Under the pieces are notes generated by a model. It saw only the letters and a list, made by a program, of their open reading frames with translations. It ran no database searches and was not told where the DNA came from. This document shows positions 48,331 to 58,913 of a DNA stretch of 64,000 nucleotides, in pieces. Position 1 is the stretch's first letter; each line of letters opens with the position of its first letter. This DNA comes from Monocercomonoides exilis (Eukaryota > Preaxostyla > Oxymonadida > Polymastigidae), in the NCBI GenBank assembly GCA_001643675.2, contig LSRY02000026.1, forward strand, positions 1,255,189 through 1,319,188. The letters run 5' to 3'. Both the position numbers and the translations under genes were made by a program.

Positions 48331-48615
48331 TATACCTCTGTGACATGACAAGAGAAAATTGAAAAAATAACAAAATGACTGACAAGATATTTATGATTTG
48401 TTAAAAAGGGTTATTTATAACGATTTCATTATTCTTAATTACAATAATACTGAATTTGAAAATCTTTGTTAATAATACTTTTTGTTGTGAAAAATTAAAA
48501 ATTAAATATTAAATGTTCAAGTTCCCAACATGAATTTTTTTCACAGAAAATGTCAGTTGTGGAATATTTTTGTCACAATTTGTTATTGACAGTCACTGAC
48601 GGTCGCTGACAAAAG
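48331..48615 (+). mobile_element. Small repeat element Y (TATACC-headed)
   Basis: Same sequence order as X in the opposite orientation: TATACCTCTGTGACATGACA at the head and GACAGTCACTGACGGTCGCT near the tail. Non-coding. Confidence 0.75.
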
Positions 48616-48729
48616 AGAAAAAACGACAAAATATAACACATGCTATCAACGAATCTTTTCCAAAGAGCTTTAAAAAGTCTTTAGTGGTCTTAGCAATAGT
48701 TTATTTTATTTAAATTTGAATTAAAAAAC

Positions 48730-48731
48730 TT

Positions 48732-48765
<34 letters not shown>

Positions 48766-48811
48766 TGACAGACGAGGATTCATGTAATTTGTCAGGTCAC
48801 AGAGGTATAAT
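48730..48811 (-). repeat. TATACC head with poly-A tail (inverted)
   Basis: Plus strand shows a 33-T run, then TGACAGACGAGGATTCATG, ending GTCACAGAGGTATA. The minus-strand order is therefore head, then A tail, as at 40320. A related weaker end lies at 49023-49069 (AATCACAGAGGAATA). Confidence 0.6.
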
Positions 48812-49368
48812 TTCTATCACTTTTTTCTTTTTTAACTTTTTGTATATTCTTCATTTGATCAGAACTATTTGTCTTTTTGTAATATCTTTTGAAACACTTT
48901 GATCTGAGATTTTGCACATAAATGTATGTTATTGCAAAATCTCAGATCAGGGGAATCATTTCGTCAGAAACGTGAAAGCTTTGTTTAATTCTGAAAAAAA
49001 GATTAATTTTAATTTTAATTTTTAAATGACAGACAAATGATTTTTTAACTTGTCAAATCACAGAGGAATAGTTTTTTCTTCAATCATCTCTTGCTTGCTG
49101 ACAAAATACTCAATTTACATATTTAAATAAGATCATAATAGGAAGAGAGATTGGCAAAAATGTATAGCAAGAAACAGAAATATTCATTTTACAAATTTGC
49201 AAACAGGTTTGTTTTATCATAATATTTCATCCCGTAAGCAAAGTTTGATAACAGCTAAAATACTCAGATCAAAAATAACTGACAATTGTTTTTGAAAAGA
49301 TCACACAAAAAATCTGATTAATCAGAATTGATAAATTTTAATCAAATAAGATTGATTAGAACTTGATT

Positions 49369-49448
49369 AATTTGACTGCATCTTAATGACATTAGATCGG
49401 TCAACATCCAATAAGATCGATCTAATGTTATTAAGATGCAGTCAAATT
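49369..49448. repeat. 31-bp-arm hairpin
   Basis: AATTTGACTGCATCTTAATG continuing to GATCG (49369-49399) is the reverse complement, with one mismatch, of 49418-49448. The loop is 18 nt. Directly after it is a 21-bp palindrome, GGATGTGACT C AGTCACATCC (49449-49469). Confidence 0.85.
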
Positions 49449-49680
49449 GGATGTGACTCAGTCACATCCGATGTTTTCAATTCTGGGTTTCATGATCACT
49501 TTAAAAATATGTTTTTTATGGGTCATTTCACTTGCTTGTTTCTCTTTTTTTCACAAAATGTCACAATCAACTTTTTTTAAGACATATTAGAGAGAGTGGA
49601 AAAGAGAAATACTATCACTGCACCAGTGCACATCGCTCCTTCACCTGCAAAAAAATCCCTCATCGAATCTGCTTGCAAAT

Positions 49681-49937
49681 GGGTGATTATTTTTGAAATC
49701 ATATCTTTTTTCGGGGTGTTGATTTTTCAATGACTGAAAGTTTTTCGAAAAAGGTTTTTGCTTCAAATAAGAAAAAGCATGATAACTGTTTTTTAAAACA
49801 AATGGTTTTTCCGAATCAAGGATTAAAATGCATTCAATAAGCCTTTTTTCTTTTCAATTCGTTTTTATTGATATTTAAGAAATATATTTGCTCCGAAATT
49901 TTTGAATGAAAAAATATGATTTCAAAAATAATCACCC
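49681..49937. mobile_element. MITE-like element, GGGTGATTATTTTTGAAATCA family
   Basis: 257 bp. Ends GGGTGATTATTTTTGAAATC and its perfect inverse TTTCAAAAATAATCACCC. Flanked by AAAT on both sides, a possible 4-bp duplication. It sits just 5' of transposase copy C. Confidence 0.85.
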
Positions 49938-49956
49938 AAATATATGAAAGTTGATA

Positions 49957-51343
49957 AAACTCATGCATTTTTCCGACTCACTGGATTTGTTCGTTTTGAA
50001 TTTGATTTGCTCTATCAGTTATTAAGCAAAGAAATCCCTTTTCATCGGGAAAAAAAAAAACAATTGAAAAATTTGAGGATCAACTCTTTTTTCTTTTGAA
50101 TTTTTGCATCTTGGATCAACATCCTTCACTCATTTTCTCGTTTCTTCTTTTTATGAAACACAAAATTCAAACAATTAAATTGCTTCATAGCATTGTTCAA
50201 AATATAAAAGTCAATCTGATCGATTTGTTTATCACATTTCGACCAGATAGATTAGATGATATGAGAGATGTGGGTTTTGTGGTTGACTGCACAGTTCTTA
50301 CAACCAACAGACCAGCTGGAAGCTTGCAGTTTGGAACAAAATTCTACAGCGGGAAGCATCATATCTACTGCGTAAAGGCTGAAGTTGGTGTAAACCCGCG
50401 CACCGGAACAGCCAGCACTGTCAGTTCCATTCACACCGGCTCAACACACGACTTTTCTATCTTCAAGGAGCATTTCCCACAATTTAAGGCGCAGCTTGGA
50501 GGGTCAAAGGTGTTTGCGGACTCGGCATACATCGGGGCGAGGGCTGATTTGGATGCATATATTACGAAACCTGTCGGAACTCCTCAGCTGGCATCGCGGC
50601 GAGTCATAGTCGAGCGTTATTTTGGTCGTTTGAAGACTCTCTTCGCTGTCTTTCGCCACAATTGGTCATTTCAGGTCGAAAAGATTGCTGACTACTTCAT
50701 TGTTACATGCGCACTGACAAACTTCCATATCCTTCACAACCCATTAACTGGACTTTACTGCAAAGCCAATCAGAGGTTCATCAATGAACTGTACCTAATT
50801 ACAACAAGAAAAATAGAAGCAAGGAGACTTGTCAACGATCGATATCGGGCTAAACTTAAGAATAGACTCAATCCAGAGGCCTCTCCAACTTCTAGAATTT
50901 CAGTTCTGCTTGCAGAAGTAGCTGGCGTGATTTTTTATTTTTTACCCATATTATTCTTTATAACGTTTAATTTCTTCTTTTTCATATTTCAATAACCATA
51001 ACTATCTTTTTCAGGTGATTCTGATGACCAACAAACCCAAAATAGTGAAAAAGAAGAGAAAGAAGAAGAAAAAGAAGAAAAGGAAAAGAAAAAGAAAATT
51101 TCTATTGAAGAAAAAGAAAAAAGAAATGAAATTATTATGTTGAATAGTTAAAATGATGAAATTGAAGATGAAAGAAATAATGTTGTTGGCACATGGTTCA
51201 TTCCGAACCAATGGAAAAGTCTTCGCCTTCTTCAACAATCTTCTTCTTCAACTTTTCCTTCTTCGTCATGTTCATTATTTGATGAAAAAAGAAAAAGAGT
51301 AAGTGAATCACCTTTACAATCACTTTTAGCCAACAAAAAATGA
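49957..51343 (+). pseudogene. DDE_Tnp_4 transposase, copy C
   Basis: The N-terminal region from about 49957 (HAFFRLTGFVRFEFDLL) is out of frame with the main core ORF 50096-50995, which carries Asp in VVDCTVLTTNRP, Asp in FADSAYIGARAD and Glu in VERYFGRLK. The first 50-60 residues of the family are missing. The core runs into an intron-like stretch with acceptor TTTTTCAG at 51014. The tail exon follows (acidic Lys/Glu-rich, WFIPNQWKSLR, Ser-rich, SPLQSLLANKK, TGA at 51341-51343) but has an in-frame TAA at 51149-51151. The catalytic core itself looks intact. From about 50814 on it is part of the left arm of the large palindrome. Confidence 0.85.
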
Positions 51344-51411
51344 GTTTTTTCTTATTTTTTTATATAAACATTCACCTTCATCACCTTTTTTGATACGCAC
51401 AATACATTCTA

Positions 51412-51846
51412 AACCGGATATAATCACATCAGTTTTTGCTCAACTTTTTGTGACTATATCTGATTGTGATTACACACGATGAGCTTTACACAGAAAAAAA
51501 TAAAATTTACTTTTTGAAATAATTAATTTTGGGTCGATTTTTTTATTTATGGAAATTCTACACAAATACACTTTTTTCACTTGCTTGAACAAATTTTTTC
51601 ATAAATACACATTATTTTGACTTATTTGAGCACATTTTAGAAAAAGCGAAAAATTAAAATTTTTGATCAAAAAATCGATTTTTCATTGAAAAAATCACCC
51701 ATAATGATAAAAAATGTGATTATATATTTTCATCCCTGTGATTATATGCTATTGAAAATGAATGAAATATTGGTCTGAAATGTTGGTGCATCGAAAAATG
51801 TGACTATAAACGAATGTGATTATATTCGACGTGATTATATCCGGTT
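51412..51846. mobile_element. MITE-like element with AACCGGATATAATCAC ends
   Basis: 435 bp. AACCGGATATAATCAC at the left is the inverse of GTGATTATATCCGGTT at the right, flanked by TA on both sides, as in Tc1/mariner-type elements. Internal GTGATTATA-like words are repeated. No ORF of note. A diverged relative lies at 2560-2930. Confidence 0.85.
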
Positions 51847-52420
51847 TAGACTGTTCACTTTTGATGTTTCAGAAAATATTTGTTTTTGTTGTTATTAAAC
51901 ATACTTAATAAAAATTTGAAATTTTGATTGAAAATAGTTATTAACTCTTTAAAGCTTAAAATAAAAAATGAAAATATGAAATGAATGAAAATGAACATAG
52001 AAACAAACACATATATATGCAAATATTTAAAAATACATTCAAATATACTATTCCTGTAGTTTAATTTGTTTAAAAGTTGGTAATCCTTGCAAAAAATACA
52101 TAAAAACTTGATATAAATACATAGTATGAAAAATAGATAAAAGTGTAAAAACTGATCAAAAATGGCTTTTATAATATCTATTAAACACACATACCAAATA
52201 TTGAAACACAACTAAAAACATTGGCGAAGAAATCAACAAAACAAAAAAAGTTAAGATCACAACACTCAAAACAAATTTAATTGATAATTCCGAAGCTGAA
52301 AACATGTGAGATTGAGGAAATTCGATTAAAATTAGTTAAATTCGACAAACCAGACTAAAATCGATTTGATTGAGTCACATTTTCGCGACCCAGTCAAATC
52401 AATCAAGTTCTCTTATAATA

Positions 52421-54772
52421 GACCTTTGACGATTTTATGTATTCAATTTTCATAAGTCGATTCTTTTTCACAAAAGTTTTTTATAATACGAATTAGATTC
52501 AGAAAATACCGTATTGAATTTCTCACAACCAGTAAAACAAATGTTGGGAAAATGATCCTTCAAAAAAAACCTCAATTAATGGGTGGTATTGTTTATAACG
52601 CTTTTTATAAGTGAACATCATGTCTCAAATCAACATTGAAAGCATTCTTGAAAGTGTTGAAAAACGTAATGTTTTGCCGAAAGCTCTTCAAATCAAAACA
52701 GAAAAAGTTCAACGTTCCATCATTGAAATAGCTTGCGAAAAACTTGAAGATCCATCTCGCTCATTTTTTCGATTGTCAGGGTTTTCAAGAAATGAATTCG
52801 ATCTCTTGTTATCACTACTGCAAAAAGAATCTCCTCAGCACCGTGGAAGGGACAGAGCAATTAACACTTTGGAGGAGCATTTGTTTTTGCTACTGAATTT
52901 TTTGCATCATGGTTCCCCAACACTAACCTTTTCGATTGCTTCGCCTTTCTACGATTCTCAAAGTGCGACTAACAGATTGTTACATTCAATAACATCTTCT
53001 CTCAAACACCAATTGGCAGATTTATTTCTAACATTTCGCAAAGACAGGTTGGATGAAATGAAGGATGTTGGGATTGTGCTAGATTGCACTGTGATTCCTA
53101 TTTGCAGACCAGGAGGAAAACTGAAGGAAGGAAAGAAGTTCTATAGTGGAAAGCATCATTACTATTGCGTTAAAGTGGAAGTTGGAGTAAATCCAAGGAT
53201 GGGAACAGCGAGCACAATAAGCGAGGTTTACACAGGTTCAACACACGATTACAGCGTGTTTAAAGAGCACTATCCAAAGTTCCAGGACAAAATGGAAGGA
53301 TCGAAAATACTAGCAGATTCAGCTTATGTGGGTGCGAGACCAGAGCTGGGGGCTGTCATTAGCAAACCAGTTGGGACAAAGGAAATTTCATCAAAAAGGG
53401 TTATTGTTGAACGTTTTTTCGGAAGACTTAAGACATTATTCTCTGTCTTTCGTCATCCTTGGCCTTTCGATGTTGAAAAAATCGGAGAGTACTTTTTTGT
53501 TGCTTGTTGTCTCACTAATTATCACATTCTTCAAAACCCTCTCACAAAAAAAGACGAAGAAGCAAATCAACGATTTTTAGACAGTTTGGTTTACGATTAT
53601 TTACAGAAAAAAGAAGCAAAACGGATTGCTAATGAAAGATACAACACGAAAATCAAAAATAAATTGAATCCTGGAAATATGCCAGCACCCAGAATTTCTT
53701 CTCTCGGAACCCAAAGAGAAGGTTTACTAATTGAAATATTAACCATAACTTTGTTTTTTATTCAATTAAAACATTTTTTGAACATTCACATTAACCATAT
53801 TTTTTTTTGTTAATTTATAGGGCAAACACAGAATTTAGTCTCCATTGATCATGCCATAAGCAGAAGAGAAGAAGAAAGAGAACAGCTTGAGAGCCTAAGA
53901 GAAGAAGAAAGGGTTTGTTTATTGGAAAGAGAAAGAGAAAGAGAAATTCCAGATACACAATCAACTGATCACTCACTTGATTGGTTTCTCCCTGGGCAAT
54001 GGAAATCAACAAACATTTTCTTGCTATCTTCTTCTGCTCCTTTTCCAGTTTTTCCGACTTCCTCTTCATCTTCATCATCAGCTTCTGCATCTTCATCTTC
54101 AGCGACTCATAATACTCAAATTCTGAGTCCGCTTCAATTATTATTAAACCAGCGAAATGATTAATTGAAATATAAATACAAAGCTATTATGAATTTTTCA
54201 CTTCAATATCAACAATAATAAAAACACTTGGTTTTGTTCAAATTGTTTTTTTTTTTTTAATGAATGCTTTTTTTGAACAAAGATCATATAAAATTTTTAT
54301 GAAAATTTTCTTTCAACAGCTTTGTTGATTAGAAACTTTTTCTCATAAAAACAATCACTCCAATTTGAAATGATAAAAGTTATTAATATAAAAAAATGAA
54401 TTGTCATAAAAATATATTTCATTCACATTATTTTTAAAAATCGATCATGTTTGTTTAGACGAGTAACTTCCAAAACTGCACTTGTAATAATCATCTGAAC
54501 TAAAACGAATTTCAGTAATCAGTTCAAATAAAAACGAAACACACTTAATAACACCAATTCAAACTTATTGTTCGATTTATGAAAAAATTTCTACCAACAA
54601 CAACAAGAACAAAACACAAAAAAAGCGATCAAATCACTTCCATAATATGCTTATTCAAGATCAAAAAAAAGTTAGATCAAATACCGAATTGAGAACGTCA
54701 ACACTAAATAGAAAAATAGAAAACAAATTGATTGAATCAAAACGAAATTACCCGATAAATTCGTCAAAGGTC
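52421..54772 (+). mobile_element. Complete DDE_Tnp_4 transposon (copy D)
   Basis: GACCTTTGACGATTTTAT at 52421 is the inverse, with one mismatch, of ATAAATTCGTCAAAGGTC ending at 54772. TA flanks both sides (52419-52420, 54773-54774). The 2.35-kb element contains only the transposase. The right end stops 7 bp before the first base of tRNA-Gly at 54780. Of the elements in the window this one looks most likely to be active or recently active. Confidence 0.85.
52620..54164 (+). CDS. DDE_Tnp_4 transposase, copy D (intact, one intron)
   Basis: Exon 1 52620-53721, intron 53722-53820 (GTTTACTA..TTTATAG), exon 2 53821-54164, total 481 codons without a stop. ATG 52620 was chosen because copies A and B start at the same point (MSQ/MSH). 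Layout: N-terminal helical region (residues 1-110, FFRLSGF), catalytic Asp in GIVLDCTVIPICRP, SGKHHYYCVKVEVGVNP, STHDYSVFKEHYP, Asp in LADSAYVGARPE, Glu in VERFFGRLK, NYHILQNPL. The second exon codes a Glu/Arg-rich coiled coil, WFLPGQWKST, a Ser/Ala linker and SPLQLLLNQRND. The enzyme should cut and join the surrounding terminal repeats. All three acids are in place. Confidence 0.92.
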
Positions 54773-54779
54773 TAGTAAG

Positions 54780-54850
54780 GCATTAGTGGTATAGGGGCAG
54801 CATGCTAGCCTTCCAAGCTAGCGACCCGGGTTCAAGTCCCGGCTAATGCA
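54780..54850 (+). tRNA. tRNA-Gly (TCC), left-arm copy
   Basis: 71 nt. Acceptor GCATTAG/CTAATGC with discriminator A, D arm TGGTATAGGGGCA, anticodon stem CTAGC/GCTAG with loop CTTCCAA (anticodon TCC), T arm with GGTTCAAGTCC. No intron. A TATA-free AT-rich upstream region is occupied by transposon D, 7 bp away. Confidence 0.97.
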
Positions 54851-54898
54851 TATCTTTTCCCTTTTTAATTCATTATTGATAGATATTTGACGAATGCC

Positions 54899-55095
54899 TT
54901 TTATTTTATTTTATTTTATTTTATTTTATTTTATTTTATTTTATTTTATTTTATTTTATTTTATTTTATTTTATTTTATTTTATTTTATTTTATTTTATT
55001 TTATTTTATTTTATTTTATTTTATTTTATTTTATTTTTTATTTTTTATTTTTTGTAACTGACAAAAGATTTTATAGCTTGTCATGTCGCAGAGGT
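54899..55095 (-). repeat. (TTTTA)n array with TATACC head
   Basis: About 27 TTTTA units (54899-55035), then TTTTTTATT units, then AACTGACAAAAG....TTGTCATGTCGCAGAGGTATA. On the minus strand this is the same head plus A-rich tail seen at 40320 and 48730. Confidence 0.85.
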
Positions 55096-55939
55096 ATATG
55101 TGAAATATTTGTTTTTTAATTCATTAATTAATTTTGTATTTATTGAGTAAATTGAATAAAAATTTTATTTTGATTTTATTTCAAAAAGTTAACATTTTTA
55201 ATTGCATAACTTTAACATCAGCGGCACACACCAGATAAAGGGTCTCTTTGAAAAATGACGAAGATTTTTTCTGAAACTTGAAGACAAGAATTTGTATTTA
55301 AATAATTTTTAAGTTTTTTTTTACTCGAAATACAAAAGAGTTGTGATGCTTTTTAATAATACATAACAAACTGATCATTCACTTTCAAATAGTTTTAATT
55401 CAATTAACATTTTTGAGGTTATTATTCTGTGGAATAAGTACACTTCAGTGAAGTTACTGATGGCACTGACTTATGTGAAGGTCACTTTTCCAAACTACGG
55501 AAGATATTTGTAAACATTTTTTAATGAAGATTGTTTCATTTGAATATTTTAACAAAAGAAAATTATAGAAAAATGAAATTCATGATATTAGAAATCGAAA
55601 AAGCAGAAAATTTGTTTGAAGGAATTGAAAATTTGAAAGTTTAATAACTTCAATTAAGTGGGAAATCATTCATCTTCTTTTATCACTTTGGTGATACTAT
55701 TTGAAAAAACACTGTTGTATCATTTTAGAAGTGAATAAAAATGTTTCTTTTTAAATTCAAATTTCAGTTCCCTCTCACAGTAATCCACAAAAAAGAATAT
55801 TGTGTCATTGCCAAGAATCTATTTCCATTCAGAAAAAAATAAATGAAATGAAAACTGAAATGTGATGAAAATATAAGTCTATAACATATATTTATTTATT
55901 TTCATTTTTTTCATTTTCGTTTATATTTTTATTTGTATT
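55096..55939. other. AT-rich spacer in the left arm
   Basis: No gene or clear repeat seen. Mirrored exactly at 58914-59756. Confidence 0.6.
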
Positions 55940-56430
55940 ATTCTTCTTGGAAAGTCACAAATGTTTAATTTTTCGATTAAATAAAAAATTCATATTTTGC
56001 TCAAATTTTTGTTCACACACATCAAACTTTACCAATACAAAATCCTTTTTTGATAATGCTATCACATTCATTCTTGTGCAGATTTGTGAGTGGGAACAGA
56101 TATTTAATCAAGATATGGATGATAATTTTTGAAAACATATTTATTCAATCAAAAATTTCTGTTCGAAATTTTCCCTTGAATATCAACAAAAGAACACTGA
56201 AAAATGAAATGGTCTATTAGTAGCATCTTCATCTTCATTTGTGCTAAAACATTTGTTTTTAAAGCAGTTGTGATAATTCAACAATTTGAACGCAAAATCT
56301 CTTCCCAATAGCAAACAACATTTGAAAAATAAACACCCAAAAAAAGTTATGATTTCATAAATTATCACCCATATAAAATTAAAAATTTTCAAAAGAATTA
56401 AACATTTGTAACTTTTCAAAAAGAATTACC
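55940..56430. mobile_element. Nested MITE pair (outer element)
   Basis: The outer ends (TTCTTCTTGGAAAGTCACAA, then ATGTTTAATTTTT at left; AAACATTTGTAACTTTTCAA, then AAAGAATTACC at right) belong to the family of 21228-21467. A second element (56116-56371) is inserted inside. Confidence 0.75.
56116..56371. mobile_element. Nested MITE (inner element)
   Basis: 256 bp with ends ATGGATGATAATTTTTGAAA and TTTCATAAATTATCACCCAT. It shares the GGGTGTTTATTTTTCAAATG block with 49681-49937. ATAT flanks on both sides suggest a 4-bp duplication. Confidence 0.75.
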
Positions 56431-56936
56431 GGCGAGATATTATCTGGTTGACAGAAGAGTTGAGAAAAATGGCAAATGCTAAATGTTGAGTTTTCTTTTT
56501 CTAATAACGGAAAAATTCTTTTTATTCGGCGAAGTTTCTTCTGTCATAATCTGTTTTAATCGAGATGAAAATAAAAAAATAATGGGTACGATCATTGAAA
56601 AATTTTGCATTTTTTCATATCTCTTCATATGTCTTCCAAACATTGATGAACTCTGTTGTTAACTTATTTAATTTTGTTGTTTATATATTTTAATTACACA
56701 AAATCATAAATTTTTGATTTTAAGTTATCAAATCACAAATGCTATTAAATGTGCTTTCTCTTATTATCTTCACCAGCAAACAGAGAGTTTTCGTCATAAA
56801 AGTGTGCAAACATATATCATATTGTTTGTTAAAGAAGAGGAAATGCGCAAATGTCAGTCATTTTTATTTTTAATTGTTTATGAAATATTTTTAACTTCAA
56901 TTTTTCACTGAAAGCGAACGGAATCTTAGTGTTGAA

Positions 56937-57916
56937 TATTTAGAATCTTTTTTTAATAGGAAAAATTTATTTATTTGAAACTGTGTTTTCAAAAATTATT
57001 TTTATTAAAAAGAGGATGAATTGGATGATGATGTTTAAAAGATGAAAAACTAGAATTTGAACGAAAGAATTTTGAATATTGAAATAAAATGAAATAAAAT
57101 TCTAACGTTAAAAAAGCATATATCATAAATGGAAATACACAAGGAAATAATAATATTTAATAAAAATTCAAAAGAATCAAAACCAAACATCATTTTTATT
57201 CATTATCGAAAAAAGTTCAACATAATGAACAAAATACTGAAAGTGTGAGTTGTTTGTCGGAAAAAAACAATTGATTGTTTCGAAGTATTTTTCTTCGCTT
57301 CATGGAATACTGCGTTTATGTTATTGGACGCAACCTCTATCATTTTTTTCTTTTTATTCCTCACACCTGCATTTTCACCAACAAAAAACAAAAACAATCT
57401 CAGTGTGGCTAATGTGATACTGATGACATTGCATGAAATAATAATCCTTTCAATAAAGCCAAAATATTTCAGAACATATAAAACAAGTTTCTATCCTCAA
57501 GTTTCAAAAAAATTATCATTTTTCGAATTCGCCAACTTCACTCAACCTCAATACAGCCGTATTTTTATTTTTGAGATGCTAACCAAAGACATTTCTTGCT
57601 TGAAAATTTGCATGAATATTTATTCAAAGATAAATTTATCATTCGTTCAAAGAATTCAATTTTTGTTCATTCCTTTCTTTCTTTATCATTTTTCATTACA
57701 ACAACACTGTGCACAAAATATGAGAATAGACTTATCAATCAAAAATACTTTTTGCTTTAAAAATACATCAAATGTTTTTTAAATGATTAAAATTTTAATT
57801 TCAAAGGAATTATTATTCTATTATATAATAAAAAGCAATTTAAAAACACTCTTAAAAAATTAAGACAACTTAATCGTTTCAATACTCTTTGACTATTAAG
57901 GCGAAAGTTCAAAAAT
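56937..57916. other. Unique centre of the giant palindrome
   Basis: 980 bp with no inverted partner in the window. AT-rich; contains one 154-codon ORF (57318-57782). Confidence 0.9.
57318..57782 (+). CDS. Hypothetical protein in palindrome centre
   Basis: 154 codons from an ATG, starting MLLDATSIIFFFLFLTPAFS, a signal-peptide-like hydrophobic start. The rest is Phe/Lys/Ser-rich with several Cys. AT-rich codon use gives Phe/Lys/Ile bias, so the ORF could be accidental. No family is recognised. Confidence 0.3.
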   Translation: MLLDATSIIFFFLFLTPAFSPTKNKNNLSVANVILMTLHEIIILSIKPKYFRTYKTSFYPQVSKKLSFFEFANFTQPQYSRIFIFEMLTKDISCLKICMNIYSKINLSFVQRIQFLFIPFFLYHFSLQQHCAQNMRIDLSIKNTFCFKNTSNVF

Positions 57917-58422
57917 TTCAACACTAAGATTCCGTTCGCTTTCAGTGAAAAATTGAAGTTAAAAATATTTCATAAACAATTAAAAATAAAAATGACTGAC
58001 ATTTGCGCATTTCCTCTTCTTTAACAAACAATATGATATATGTTTGCACACTTTTATGACGAAAACTCTCTGTTTGCTGGTGAAGATAATAAGAGAAAGC
58101 ACATTTAATAGCATTTGTGATTTGATAACTTAAAATCAAAAATTTATGATTTTGTGTAATTAAAATATATAAACAACAAAATTAAATAAGTTAACAACAG
58201 AGTTCATCAATGTTTGGAAGACATATGAAGAGATATGAAAAAATGCAAAATTTTTCAATGATCGTACCCATTATTTTTTTATTTTCATCTCGATTAAAAC
58301 AGATTATGACAGAAGAAACTTCGCCGAATAAAAAGAATTTTTCCGTTATTAGAAAAAGAAAACTCAACATTTAGCATTTGCCATTTTTCTCAACTCTTCT
58401 GTCAACCAGATAATATCTCGCC

Positions 58423-58913
58423 GGTAATTCTTTTTGAAAAGTTACAAATGTTTAATTCTTTTGAAAATTTTTAATTTTATATGGGTGATAATTTATGAAA
58501 TCATAACTTTTTTTGGGTGTTTATTTTTCAAATGTTGTTTGCTATTGGGAAGAGATTTTGCGTTCAAATTGTTGAATTATCACAACTGCTTTAAAAACAA
58601 ATGTTTTAGCACAAATGAAGATGAAGATGCTACTAATAGACCATTTCATTTTTCAGTGTTCTTTTGTTGATATTCAAGGGAAAATTTCGAACAGAAATTT
58701 TTGATTGAATAAATATGTTTTCAAAAATTATCATCCATATCTTGATTAAATATCTGTTCCCACTCACAAATCTGCACAAGAATGAATGTGATAGCATTAT
58801 CAAAAAAGGATTTTGTATTGGTAAAGTTTGATGTGTGTGAACAAAAATTTGAGCAAAATATGAATTTTTTATTTAATCGAAAAATTAAACATTTGTGACT
58901 TTCCAAGAAGAAT
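58423..58913. mobile_element. Nested MITE pair, mirror copy
   Basis: Inverted image of 55940-56430, inner element 58482-58737. Confidence 0.75.

Larger units (their letters stand above)
50814..56936 (+). repeat. Left arm of giant palindrome
   Basis: Reverse-complement partner of 57917-64000. The coordinate sum of paired features is 114853 near the centre, 114842 at the tRNA, 114836 at the tail exon of copy D and 114814 at the outer end. The outer part of the right arm is therefore slightly shorter. The arm runs at least from 50814 and may extend beyond what the window shows on the other side. Confidence 0.95.
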
